Positions 26,746 through 39,570 of a DNA stretch of 64,000 nt are shown here, one piece after another. Both the position numbers and the translations under genes were made by a program. Position 1 is the stretch's first letter. The number at the start of each line of letters is the position of its first letter. Below the pieces are notes generated by a model. That model saw only the letters and a program-made list of their open reading frames with translations. It made no database searches and had not been told where the DNA came from. Source of the DNA: Isosphaeraceae bacterium EP7 (GTDB lineage: Bacteria; Planctomycetota; Planctomycetia; Isosphaerales; Isosphaeraceae); NCBI GenBank assembly GCA_038400315.1, contig CP151667.1:6149174-6213173 (forward strand). Direction: 5' to 3'.

Positions 26746-28872
26746 TCAGCGAGCTTCGGCCGCCGATGCGAGCTTGGGTGCGTCGGCGTCGAACGGGGTG
26801 AAGACGGTGTTGACCAGGCTGTTGTCGTGCACCAGGGCACCCGACTCGCCCACAAAGAAACTGTGGGCGTCGGCGACTTCCAGGTTGAACACCGGCTGCA
26901 CCTTGTCGTCGTCGATCGAGGCCACGCGGACCGTTCCGTTGTAGAGACGGAGCAGGTCGCCCGGCTCCAACTCGCGGGCCATCTTCCAGCCCTTGCCCAC
27001 CTGCCAGAAGCGGTGGATCGGCGTGGCCACCACTGTCTTGTTGCCGTCGAGCCGTACCTTCAGGGTTGAAGCGGGCGGGTTGTGGTGGACACGCAAGACC
27101 GGCTGGTAGCCGAGCGAGCCGGTCCGCGGGTCCTGTGCAAGGACGACATCACCCGAGCGGAGCGACTCGATGGGACGCGAACCCTCGCGGGTGCGGACCA
27201 TCGTGCCGGCGGCGAAGCAGGAGTGCGCCCTCGGGTTCATCAACTGCTGGAAGTTGGGGGTCACGGTCTCGGCGAACTCGCTGACGACCGGCTTGACCGA
27301 CTCCTCGGGGGAGCGGTAGGCGTAACCCTGGCGGTCAGTCCACCAGGCTCGCCAGGCTTCGGCGTCCGCCCCGAAATCCTGCTTGGTCAGGCCGCGCAGG
27401 GCCGGGATGACGCGATCGTTGATCTCGGCGACCGAGACGTTGTACTCGGCGATGAGCGCGAGGTCCTTGCTCATTTGCTGCTGGGTGGCGATGAAGGCCA
27501 ACTCGGCCTGCGCGAGGTTCTCCCGGGCCCACATCCGATTCTTCTCGGCCAGGACATTCCGCGTGTTCCGCGTCATGTCGACCCGCATGTTGGGGAGCAG
27601 GCCGTTTGGCGTGTCTGCCACAAGATCCTGGACGCCCTGGGCATTGTGCTCGGCCTGCTTGGCGGCGCCGTAGTTGACCAGCGCGCCCAGGATCGCCCCG
27701 GGGTCGTTCCCCGGATTGTTCGCGACCGACTGGAACGGGGACGGAGCCCCCGAGGAGGACCCGGCGGGCTGGGCCGCGGGGAATGGCTGAGTGTCGTCGG
27801 GTCCGGTTAGCGAGTTGACCTCGTTGTCGGTCATGACGTAGGCGGTGGTCTGGTACATCCGCTGGACGTTGAACTGCTCCCCTTCCACGAGGATGACGCC
27901 GGCGCCGCCAGGGGTCTGAGGACGCTGGACCCCGGTGATGACCAAGGGCTTGCGGATCCGGGCGATCATCGCATCCATATAGTCGCGCGGGTCGCGCCTC
28001 GCCAGGGTCTCGCGTGCCAGGCGGCGAACCTCGGCGTGCGGGCTGTGGATGGCCAGGTCGGCAAGCCCCCGGGTGGCCGAGGCGGCGTCGATCTGGCCGA
28101 GGAGTTGGACCGCCAGGCGCTGGTCGGGCTCCTCCGGGGTGATGAAAGTCGCCCAGACGGCCGGGACGGCGCGGGGGTCATCGATCTCGTCGAGCCTTGC
28201 GGCGGCCTCATCGCGGTTCGCCGGCTGGAGGAGCAGCCGTTTCCAGCGGGCCAGGAGGGGCGTCCATCGACGATCGGCGAGCGACTGATCCCGGGCATCC
28301 TGCTTCAGGGTCTCGATGGCCTCGGGGGTCATCCAGCGGCCGTTGAAGCGCTTGCACCCCAGCGCTTTCCAGGCCTCGGCATCCTTGGGATTCAGCCGCG
28401 TGACCGCCGTGAAGTGCGCGCGAGCCTCATCGGCCAGTCCGTTCTGCTTGCACCAGACGGCCAGGCGCAGGTGCGCCGACGCCTTCTCGGGCGTCTTGTC
28501 GCGGCGGGCGTTGTACTCGGCCAGCTTCGCAGCCAGGTCGGAGTCGGACTTGACGGAGGCGACGACCTCGTCGGGAGATTTGAGGGAACCAGCGTAGTCG
28601 ACCAGCCCAAGCAGGCCGCGAGCGACCGGATTGGATGGGGCGACGGCGAGGGCAGCCTTTAGCTCGCGGGCGCGGCCCTGCGGCAATCCACGGGCCTCGA
28701 AGGCGAGGGCCTTGCGGATGTGCACGAGGGCGTCGGTTTCGGACGAGACCGGGGCCGATTTCGGGCTCGCTGGCTTCGCCGCGTTGGCCTGAGCCGGGGG
28801 TACGGCGGGCGTGATTTCGGGGGCAGTCTGGGCGACGGCCAGGGCCATTCCGGCGATCAGCGTGGTGATCAC
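26746..28872 (-). CDS. Exported TPR/HEAT-like protein with C-terminal Hint domain (copy B)
   Basis: A 708-aa paralogue of copy A and directly upstream of it. GTG at 28872 starts the signal (V-I-T-T-L-I-A-G-M-A-L-A-V-A-Q). The TPR/HEAT-like body (residues 45-350) shares long blocks with copy A, such as A-L-A-F-E-A-R-G-L-P-Q-G-R-A-R-E-L-K-A and R-R-L-A-R-E-T-L. The central region (about 380-540) is diverged. Cys552 begins the Hint domain (S-C-F-A-A-G-T-M-V-R-T-R-E-G), which ends V-H-D-N at about 682-684, followed by a 24-residue tail matching copy A. Here an Asn follows H-D, so cleavage chemistry might differ from copy A. No toxin or immunity gene adjoins. Role unknown; an autoprocessed exported protein is the inference. 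Confidence 0.85.
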   Translation of the reverse strand: MITTLIAGMALAVAQTAPEITPAVPPAQANAAKPASPKSAPVSSETDALVHIRKALAFEARGLPQGRARELKAALAVAPSNPVARGLLGLVDYAGSLKSPDEVVASVKSDSDLAAKLAEYNARRDKTPEKASAHLRLAVWCKQNGLADEARAHFTAVTRLNPKDAEAWKALGCKRFNGRWMTPEAIETLKQDARDQSLADRRWTPLLARWKRLLLQPANRDEAAARLDEIDDPRAVPAVWATFITPEEPDQRLAVQLLGQIDAASATRGLADLAIHSPHAEVRRLARETLARRDPRDYMDAMIARIRKPLVITGVQRPQTPGGAGVILVEGEQFNVQRMYQTTAYVMTDNEVNSLTGPDDTQPFPAAQPAGSSSGAPSPFQSVANNPGNDPGAILGALVNYGAAKQAEHNAQGVQDLVADTPNGLLPNMRVDMTRNTRNVLAEKNRMWARENLAQAELAFIATQQQMSKDLALIAEYNVSVAEINDRVIPALRGLTKQDFGADAEAWRAWWTDRQGYAYRSPEESVKPVVSEFAETVTPNFQQLMNPRAHSCFAAGTMVRTREGSRPIESLRSGDVVLAQDPRTGSLGYQPVLRVHHNPPASTLKVRLDGNKTVVATPIHRFWQVGKGWKMARELEPGDLLRLYNGTVRVASIDDDKVQPVFNLEVADAHSFFVGESGALVHDNSLVNTVFTPFDADAPKLASAAEAR

Positions 28873-28951
28873 GGCGGAGACTCCCGCTGAGGGATAGGGG
28901 GTCGGACCGGCGGGAGAGCGCCGGGCCGAATTCCCTAGGATGTGTCCCCAG

Positions 28952-28980
28952 AGTATGCATCGGCGCGTGGCACCGATCAA
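28952..28980 (-). promoter_or_regulatory. Promoter of Hint gene B
   Basis: On the minus strand TTGATC (28980-28975), 17-base spacer, CATACT (28957-28952). Conserved with copy A, which argues for function. The leader to the GTG start is about 75 bases. Confidence 0.62.
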
Positions 28981-29002
28981 GTCCATGCTTTAGTGCATGG
29001 AC
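28981..29002. promoter_or_regulatory. Operator-like inverted repeat upstream of Hint gene B
   Basis: GTCCATGC (28981-28988), 6-base centre, GCATGGAC (28995-29002): a perfect 8-bp inverted repeat abutting the -35 box and six bases from the stop of the DUF1501 gene. Confidence 0.6.
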
Positions 29003-29007
29003 TATTT

Positions 29008-30465
<1,458 letters not shown>

Positions 30466-30478
30466 CGGTCGCCTCGCC

Positions 30479-33619
<3,141 letters not shown>

Positions 33620-33774
33620 CTCGGCGTGTCCCCGTCGGGAATTCGGCGCGTGGGAGAGGGTTCTACTCTTGTCCATCAGGCGTTGTTTGACAAGGGATCG
33701 AGGATCTCGGCGGGGCGATCGGGCCCGCTCAAAGGGGACCTTGCCCGGCCAGAGCGTTCGCTTCGGGAACCTCG

Positions 33775-34917
33775 CTAGCGGCCGGATTCCGGGGTCTTTG
33801 CGCAGCGGAAGCCCAGGTGGGACGAGCCGGTATCGACGGAGCCCCGGCCGCGGCCTCCGGGCATATAACGCGAGCAATACTGGTCGCTGCACAGGAACGA
33901 GCCGCCGCGCTGGACGCGCTTGAGCTGGCCCGGTTCCTGGGGGTCGAAGCCGTTGGTGGGGCCGGTGGGGTTCTTGCGAGCACCGAAGCGGTAGGCGTCG
34001 GGGCGGTACCAGTCGGCGCACCACTGCCAGACGTTGCCGGCCATATCCTTCAGGCCGAAGCCGTTGGCGGGAAACTGGCCGACGGGCGAGGTGCGCGAGA
34101 AGCCGTCGTCGCGGGTATTGCGGTCGGGGAACCGGCCCTGCCAGGTGTTGGCCATGATGGACCCCTTGGGGCGGAACTCGTCGCCCCAGGCGTACGATTT
34201 CTGGGACAAGGCGCCGCGCGCGGCATACTCGAACTCGGACTCGGTGGGGAGACGCTTGCCGGCCCAGCGAGCGTAGGCGGCGGCGTCGTCCCAGCAGACC
34301 TGCACCACCGGATGATCGTCGCGCCCGACCAGGTCGCTGCCCGGCCCCTCGGGGTGCCTCCAGCTAGCCCCCGGGACGTAACGCCACCATGCGGAGAGGT
34401 CTTCGAGATTCACCCGGCCGACCGGGGGGGTGAAGACCAGGGAGCCGGGGACGAGGTTTGCCTCTGGCGCGCCGGGAAAGTCTTTGGGATCTGGCTTACG
34501 CTCGGCGACGGTGATGTACGCGGCCGCCTTGACGAAGGCGGCGAACTGGGCGTTGGTGACGGGGGTGGTGTCCATCCAGAAGCCGTCGAGCTCGACGGTG
34601 TGGATCGGCCGGGCGTCGCGGAACGGCTCGTAGTCGCTGCCCATCGAGAACCGACCGGGCGGGATCCAGGTCATGCCGGCCGGCGCGGGGCCGGGGGGCT
34701 TGGGGTCGAGGATGACGGTGGGCTCGGCCACGCCGGCGCGCGGGGCGGTGGCCTCGGCGGTGCCGGGCACAGGGAGCCTGGGCGGCTCGTCGTCGGCCCG
34801 GGATTGGGCCGGATGCATGAGCAACGTGAGGGCGAGCAGCAGCGAAGGTCGTACCGGTGCCCTGCCCCTCAGCGAGTAGGCACCGGCGGAAGAAAGCGTC
34901 ACCAACGAGCCAGCCAT
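33775..34917 (-). CDS. Formylglycine-generating-enzyme family protein with intact Cys pair
   Basis: A 380-aa exported protein. The N-terminus has a hydrophobic signal ending at S-R-A. The FGE/SUMF1 domain runs from about residue 70 to the end: M-T-W-I-P-P-G-R-F-S-M-G-S-D, the V-T-N-A-Q-F block, K-R-L-P-T-E-S-E-F-E-Y-A-A-R-G, D-M-A-G-N-V-W-Q-W and G-G-S-F-L-C343-S-D-Q-Y-C348-S-R-Y. The Cys-x4-Cys pair matches the copper-binding catalytic cysteines of true formylglycine-generating enzymes, which oxidise a sulfatase cysteine to formylglycine; most bacterial relatives lack it. No Cys-type sulfatase gene is in the window. The ATG at 34917 matches the signal peptide. Confidence 0.9.
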   Translation of the reverse strand: MAGSLVTLSSAGAYSLRGRAPVRPSLLLALTLLMHPAQSRADDEPPRLPVPGTAEATAPRAGVAEPTVILDPKPPGPAPAGMTWIPPGRFSMGSDYEPFRDARPIHTVELDGFWMDTTPVTNAQFAAFVKAAAYITVAERKPDPKDFPGAPEANLVPGSLVFTPPVGRVNLEDLSAWWRYVPGASWRHPEGPGSDLVGRDDHPVVQVCWDDAAAYARWAGKRLPTESEFEYAARGALSQKSYAWGDEFRPKGSIMANTWQGRFPDRNTRDDGFSRTSPVGQFPANGFGLKDMAGNVWQWCADWYRPDAYRFGARKNPTGPTNGFDPQEPGQLKRVQRGGSFLCSDQYCSRYMPGGRGRGSVDTGSSHLGFRCAKTPESGR

Positions 34918-35092
34918 CAGCGCATCCCTCGGACCCCTGGCGTCCCGACGGCGACGCCGTCGACCCGACCTATGATTGTCCCGCCTGGATCGCGCGGGTG
35001 GAAGACCGGCCCGACTCTGTCGTGGTTGAACAAGCCAGCGTTGGCCGCGGTTCACTCCATGTCCAGGTCGTTCCGGAGTTGCCCGCAGTTCG

Positions 35093-35122
35093 CTGTCAAC
35101 GGCGGGCATTGGCCACTACAAT
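35093..35122 (+). promoter_or_regulatory. Weak candidate promoter for the amidase gene
   Basis: CTGTCA (35093-35098), 18-base spacer, TACAAT (35117-35122), about 58 bases before the amidase ATG. Confidence 0.33.
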
Positions 35123-35179
35123 GACCGCACGGACACCCCACTTCCAGACCCCGGCCAGGCCCGGGAAAGGCCCCCGTCG

Positions 35180-36493
35180 ATGAATCTGTTCCCCCCGGCC
35201 GATGAGACCATCGAGGGCGTCGGCCGGGCCCTGCGCGACGGGCGGCTGACCTGCGTCGGGCTGCTGGGGCTCTGCCTGGCTCGCATCGACGACCGCGAAG
35301 CGGATGTCAGGGCCTGGGTGGTGGTCGACCGCGAGGGGGCCGCCAGGCAGGCCGCCGGGCTCGATGCCGACCTGGCCTCGGGGCTCGACCGGGGGCCTCT
35401 GCACGGCATCCCGCTGGGGATCAAGGATATTGTCGACGTAGAGGGGCTGCCCACGGCGGCCGGGGCGAAGCAGTGGGCGAAGGGGGCGGCCGCGGACGAT
35501 GCCGAGGTCGTGGCCAGGCTGCGGGCCGCCGGCGCGGTCATCCTGGGCAAGACGGTGACGACCGCCTATGCCTGGGTCGACCCCGCCGTCACGCATAACC
35601 CCTGGGACCTGGACCGGACGCCGGGGGGCTCGTCGTCGGGCTCGGCCGCGGCGCTGGCCTCGGGGATGTGCCTGGGGGCGATCGGCACCCAGACGGGGGG
35701 CTCGATCGTCAGGCCATCGTCGTACTGCGGCATCGCCGGCTTCAAGCCGCGATTCGGCGAGAACCCGACACGCGGGGTGGTGCCTCTCGCCGAGCACCTG
35801 GACCACCCCGGCCCGATGGCCCGCTGCGTGGCCGACCTGATCCACCTCCAGCGCGTGCTGGCCCCTTCGAGCGATTTCGAAGCGAAGGACGACGCGCCGC
35901 CGAGGGTCCTCGTGGCGGCCTGGATGCTCCAGCGGGCCGAGGACTCGATGCGCCGGGCCTTCGACCGGGCCCTCGAGGCGCTGGACCGGGCCGGCGCCAC
36001 CATGATCGGCGTGGCCGACCCCCTCCCCTTCGAGGAGATTTTGGCCGACTACCGCAAAATCGTCGCCGTCGAGGCCGCGCACGTCCATGCGGCGCGGATG
36101 GCCGAGCTTCCAGGGGACTACCCGCCGCGGATCCGGCTGCTGGTCGAGGAAGGCCTGAAGGTTGCGGCCGACGACTATCGAGTGGCCCGTGAGCGGCAGG
36201 AGGCCCTCAGGTCGGCCGGGTCGCGGATCGACGGCGATTTATTGGCCGCGCCGGCCACAATGGGGGCGGCCCCCGACCGAACGACTACGGGGGACCCGTC
36301 GATGAACGCCCCGTTCAGCTTCCTGGGCCTGCCCGTCGTCACGTTCCCGGTCGGGCTGTCGGCCGAAGGGCTGCCGCTGGGCATCCAGCTCGCAGGGATC
36401 GGCCCGAGGGCGGGGTCGTCGGCCGCGACGCTCCGCGCGGCTGCCTGGTGCGAGCGGGTCGTCCGCGAAGGGTTCGCGACTTCGTTCGCCTGA
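35180..36493 (+). CDS. Amidase signature family protein
   Basis: A 437-aa amidase-signature enzyme hydrolysing carboxamides. The Ser-cisSer-Lys triad is visible: lysine in L-G-I-K-D-I-V-D (about residue 81), the P-G-G-S-S-S-G-S-A-A-A-L-A-S-G segment with cis-Ser (about 156) and the nucleophile in G-T-Q-T-G-G-S-I-V-R-P-S (about 180). The C-terminal N-A-P-F-S-F-L-G-L-P-V-V-T-F-P-V-G matches small-molecule amidases rather than GatA, and no gatB/gatC is nearby. Whole-domain length is normal. No signal peptide, so cytoplasmic. It precedes the GTPase gene by 54 bases on the same strand, but the functions suggest no clear partnership. Confidence 0.9.
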   Translation: MNLFPPADETIEGVGRALRDGRLTCVGLLGLCLARIDDREADVRAWVVVDREGAARQAAGLDADLASGLDRGPLHGIPLGIKDIVDVEGLPTAAGAKQWAKGAAADDAEVVARLRAAGAVILGKTVTTAYAWVDPAVTHNPWDLDRTPGGSSSGSAAALASGMCLGAIGTQTGGSIVRPSSYCGIAGFKPRFGENPTRGVVPLAEHLDHPGPMARCVADLIHLQRVLAPSSDFEAKDDAPPRVLVAAWMLQRAEDSMRRAFDRALEALDRAGATMIGVADPLPFEEILADYRKIVAVEAAHVHAARMAELPGDYPPRIRLLVEEGLKVAADDYRVARERQEALRSAGSRIDGDLLAAPATMGAAPDRTTTGDPSMNAPFSFLGLPVVTFPVGLSAEGLPLGIQLAGIGPRAGSSAATLRAAAWCERVVREGFATSFA

Positions 36494-36547
36494 GATTCAG
36501 ATCCAACCCGAACCCAGCCCCGGTCGAAATTCTCCAGAGGCCCGCCG

Positions 36548-38029
36548 ATGCCGGATCCGGTCGAAGCCCCAGGCACCCCGCTCCAGAATCTGGCCGACGA
36601 GGCCGCAGTCCAGGCGGCCCTCGATGATGCGATCCGCGCCGCGGGCGCCACCGACGGCGACGGCCTGTTCGTCCGCGCCCGCGAGAGCCTGGAGCAGACG
36701 ATCAAGGGCTTGAAGCTCAGCCCCGAGGAGGAGCAGGCGCTCTCAGGCGAGATCGGCCAGTTGCGCGACCTGGCCGTGAAGCTCGACGAGGGGAGCGTGG
36801 AGATCGCCGCCTTCGGCATGGTCAGTCGCGGCAAGTCGTCGGTCCTCAACGCCCTGCTCGGTCGCGAGATCTTCCAGGCGGGGGCCACGCACGGCACGAC
36901 CGTCAGCCGGGGGACCGAACGCTGGGAAGGCGCGACCTCGGCCGACCACACGTTTCACGGCTCGAAGCTGGTGCTGGTCGACACCCCCGGCATCGACGAG
37001 GTGGGGGGCGAGGCCCGCGAGAAGGCGGCCCGGGACGTCGCGCGGCACGCCGACCTGATCCTCTTCGTCGTCTCCGGCGACATGCAGCGCGTCGAGTTCG
37101 AGGCCCTGGCCACCTTGCGCGAGGCCAAGAAGCCGATCATCCTCGTCTTCAACCAGATCGACCGCTACCCGGACACCGACCGCGACGCCATCTACGCCAA
37201 GATCAAGGACGAGCGAGTGCGGGCCCTGGTGCGGCCCGACGACGTGGTGATGACGGCCGCACGGCCCGACCCGATCAAGGTCGTCACGAGGCTGGCCAAC
37301 GGCACCAAGACCGTGGAGTGGGAGCGTCCCGAGCCCGACGTCGGGGCCCTGAAGCGGCGGATCCTCGACGTGCTCGAGCGCGAGGGGAAGGCGCTCGTGG
37401 CCCTCAATACTCTGCTCTTCGCCGGCGACCTGCACGAAGAGATCGTGGCGCACAAGCTGCGGATCCGCGACGAGGCCGCCAATCGCCTGATCTGGAACTA
37501 CTCGCTGGCCAAGGGCGCGGCCGTCGGGCTGAACCCGATCCCGGTGGCCGACATGGCCGGCGGCCTAGCCGTCGACGTGGCGATGATCGTCGGCCTGAGC
37601 CGGCTCTACGGGATCGCGCTCACTCAGCAGACCGCCCGCAGCCTGGTCTACGACATGATCCGGGCCCAGGGCGCGCTCGGGGCCGTCGAGGTCATCACCC
37701 GCCTGGCCGGCTGGGGGATCAAGGCGTCGCTGGGCGGGGCCACCGCGGCGACCGGAGGGATGGCCCTGCCGCTGGCCGCTCTGGGGTACACCGCTCTGGG
37801 GCTGACCCTCGGGAGCACGGCCGCCTCCACGTCGTACTTCCTGGGACACGGGGCGAAGTTCTATCTGAAGCAGGGGTGCCAGTGGGGCCCCGCGGGCATC
37901 AAGACCGTCATCCACGAGATCCTCCGCGAGGCGCGTGAGGACTCGATCGTCGAGCGCCTGCGCGACGAGCTGAAGCGGACGATCGGCGAGAAGCTGCGGG
38001 GGCTCAGGGGCAAGAAGCCCTTGTCCTGA
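36548..38029 (+). CDS. Dynamin-like GTPase with DUF697 C-terminal domain
   Basis: A 493-aa protein. The GTPase domain shows G1 G90-M-V-S-R-G-K-S-S98, G3 D145-T-P-G, and G4 N202-Q-I-D; the segment G-A-T-H-G-T-T-V-S-R-G-T-E includes the switch I threonine. The C-terminal part (about 310-470) contains several hydrophobic stretches (L-N-P-I-P-V-A-D-M-A-G-G, G-I-A-L-T-Q-Q-T-A-R-S-L) characteristic of the DUF697 membrane-associated domain. Such proteins are linked to membrane remodelling or vesicle-like processes in bacteria, but the role in planctomycetes is unknown. Start ATG at 36548 follows GAGG. Planctomycetes have elaborate membranes, making this family of interest, though nothing specific is shown here. 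Confidence 0.88.
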   Translation: MPDPVEAPGTPLQNLADEAAVQAALDDAIRAAGATDGDGLFVRARESLEQTIKGLKLSPEEEQALSGEIGQLRDLAVKLDEGSVEIAAFGMVSRGKSSVLNALLGREIFQAGATHGTTVSRGTERWEGATSADHTFHGSKLVLVDTPGIDEVGGEAREKAARDVARHADLILFVVSGDMQRVEFEALATLREAKKPIILVFNQIDRYPDTDRDAIYAKIKDERVRALVRPDDVVMTAARPDPIKVVTRLANGTKTVEWERPEPDVGALKRRILDVLEREGKALVALNTLLFAGDLHEEIVAHKLRIRDEAANRLIWNYSLAKGAAVGLNPIPVADMAGGLAVDVAMIVGLSRLYGIALTQQTARSLVYDMIRAQGALGAVEVITRLAGWGIKASLGGATAATGGMALPLAALGYTALGLTLGSTAASTSYFLGHGAKFYLKQGCQWGPAGIKTVIHEILREAREDSIVERLRDELKRTIGEKLRGLRGKKPLS

Positions 38030-38180
38030 ACGTGCGGGCCGGTCGCCTTGCAGGGATTCTCGTCAGGCCGATGGCGAGAACCGGTGACCGGCTCCGGAGC
38101 GCGGCGAGTGCGACTTCTCCCCGAATTTCCCGGGGCTGAGGTTCGAGTGCCGACGGCTCCGGGGCGGCCCGTAATCCGGC

Positions 38181-38209
38181 TGGGCAACGATGGGGCCTTG
38201 TGCTAAAGT
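38181..38209 (+). promoter_or_regulatory. Candidate extended -10 promoter
   Basis: TGGGCA (38181-38186), 17-base spacer, TAAAGT (38204-38209) with an extended TGTGC before the -10. About 109 bases upstream of the secreted hypothetical gene. Confidence 0.4.
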
Positions 38210-38317
38210 CCCCGCCGATCGTCGCCGGAGCCCACTCGAGCCTGCCCGCATCGCGCCCGAATCCCGGCAAGGACGCCCAGGACTCGCGTATCCAGGCATG
38301 GAGGAGAGGGACACCTT

Positions 38318-39472
38318 ATGAACGCTTCGCTGACCTTGAAGGCGCTGACCGCGCTGGCCTGCTTATCGGCACCGGTCCTTGCCCAGAGCCCCGCAGGCAG
38401 GGGCTTCCGACTCGGCGGCAACCGCGCCGCGGCCCAGGCCAAGGCGGCGGCCGCGGCCGCTCAGGCCACCCCCGTCGCGGTCGACGAAGCGCCGGCCAAG
38501 AAGGACCCGAAGCTGGTCCCCGCCGGCTCGGTCCCGTCGCCCCTGTCGCTGGAAGACACGCCGCAGCCGACGATCTCGCTGCCCGACGAGCCGGTCGAGC
38601 CCTACCTGCTGACCAAGGACGCCGGCCCGTTCATGGTGCTGGCCCACACCTTCCGCGACCCCAACGCGGTCAAGTACGCCATCGCCCTGACGAAGGAGCT
38701 GCGTGCGCTGGGCCTGCCGGCCTATGTCCTCCAGCTCAAGGATTTCCCCGGCCGCAGCAACGTGCATAACGTGCCACCGACGGCCCCGAAGTACATCAAC
38801 CAGCCCAACATCACGCCGCCGGAGAAGTACCGCACTTACGACGAGGCGGCGGTGATGGTGGGCAAGTGCAAGTCGAAGGACGAGTCGGAGAAGCTGCTCC
38901 ACCAGGTCAAGAAGATCAAGCCGGCTTGCCTCAACGGCATCCCGACCATTTTCCACTGGCGCGACAAGAGCCTCAGCCGCGCCTCGATGACCACCAACCC
39001 CTACATCCCCGTGCAGCATCTCTACTCGCAGAAGGCCGACCCGATCATCAAGCAGATGAACGGCGGCCCACACGCCATCTACCAGTGCCCCGGGCAGTAC
39101 TCGCTGCTGGTCGCCGACTTCAGCGGCCGGTCGACGACCGACGTCAACAACAAGACCTTCCTCAGCCAGTCGGCGCTGAAGACGAGCCCGCTGGCCACCG
39201 CCGCGGATGATGCCGAGCGGCTGGCCGAGACCCTGTCCAAGGACCCGGCCCTGCGGCAGACCGGCTACAAGCCCTACGTCTACCACGACCGGTCCAGCAG
39301 CAAAGTCTTCATGGGCTCGTTCACCGACCCGGTCGACCCGGCCGCCGGTCAGCTCCGCGAGAAGCTGCTGCGTGCCGCCGGCGACCGCACCAGCACGATC
39401 AACAAGAAGGAAGGCGACATCATGGTCGCCCCGTCCGAGAAGCTGACCGACCTGGCACGCATCAAGGGCTGA
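38318..39472 (+). CDS. Secreted hypothetical protein, 384 aa
   Basis: No family is recognised with confidence. The ATG at 38318 has a very strong GGAGGAGAGGG site. The signal peptide (M-N-A-S-L-T-L-K-A-L-T-A-L-A-C-L) ends near A-Q at residues 22-23. Residues 30-60 are Ala-rich low complexity. A segment near 105-135 (A-V-K-Y-A-I-A-L-T-K-E-L-R-A-L-G-L-P-A-Y) resembles the beta-alpha-beta pattern of SPOR-like peptidoglycan-binding domains; a similar pattern recurs near the C-terminus (residues 300-350), so two such folds are possible. This remains conjecture. The product probably acts in the periplasm. It precedes rdgB on the same strand with a 98-base gap. Confidence 0.8.
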   Translation: MNASLTLKALTALACLSAPVLAQSPAGRGFRLGGNRAAAQAKAAAAAAQATPVAVDEAPAKKDPKLVPAGSVPSPLSLEDTPQPTISLPDEPVEPYLLTKDAGPFMVLAHTFRDPNAVKYAIALTKELRALGLPAYVLQLKDFPGRSNVHNVPPTAPKYINQPNITPPEKYRTYDEAAVMVGKCKSKDESEKLLHQVKKIKPACLNGIPTIFHWRDKSLSRASMTTNPYIPVQHLYSQKADPIIKQMNGGPHAIYQCPGQYSLLVADFSGRSTTDVNNKTFLSQSALKTSPLATAADDAERLAETLSKDPALRQTGYKPYVYHDRSSSKVFMGSFTDPVDPAAGQLREKLLRAAGDRTSTINKKEGDIMVAPSEKLTDLARIKG

Positions 39473-39570
39473 GCGAGCAAGCCCGAAGCAAGGCCACCAT
39501 GGCACACGAAGGGCGGGACACGACGCAGTGCCCCGCCCCGAGTCGTCGACACCATACGAGCAGACACCCG

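Noticed and set aside
24340-28872. Polymorphic toxin system with immunity gene
   Set aside because: Only about 25 residues follow the Hint domains, too short for a toxin, and no small immunity-like gene follows either copy.
24340-28872. Intein inserted in a host protein
   Set aside because: There is no C-terminal extein beyond the short tail and no homing endonuclease segment; the Hint region is at the protein end in both copies.
38030-38317. A tRNA-like T-arm (GGTTCGAG) around 38140
   Set aside because: No acceptor, D or anticodon stem could be assembled around it.
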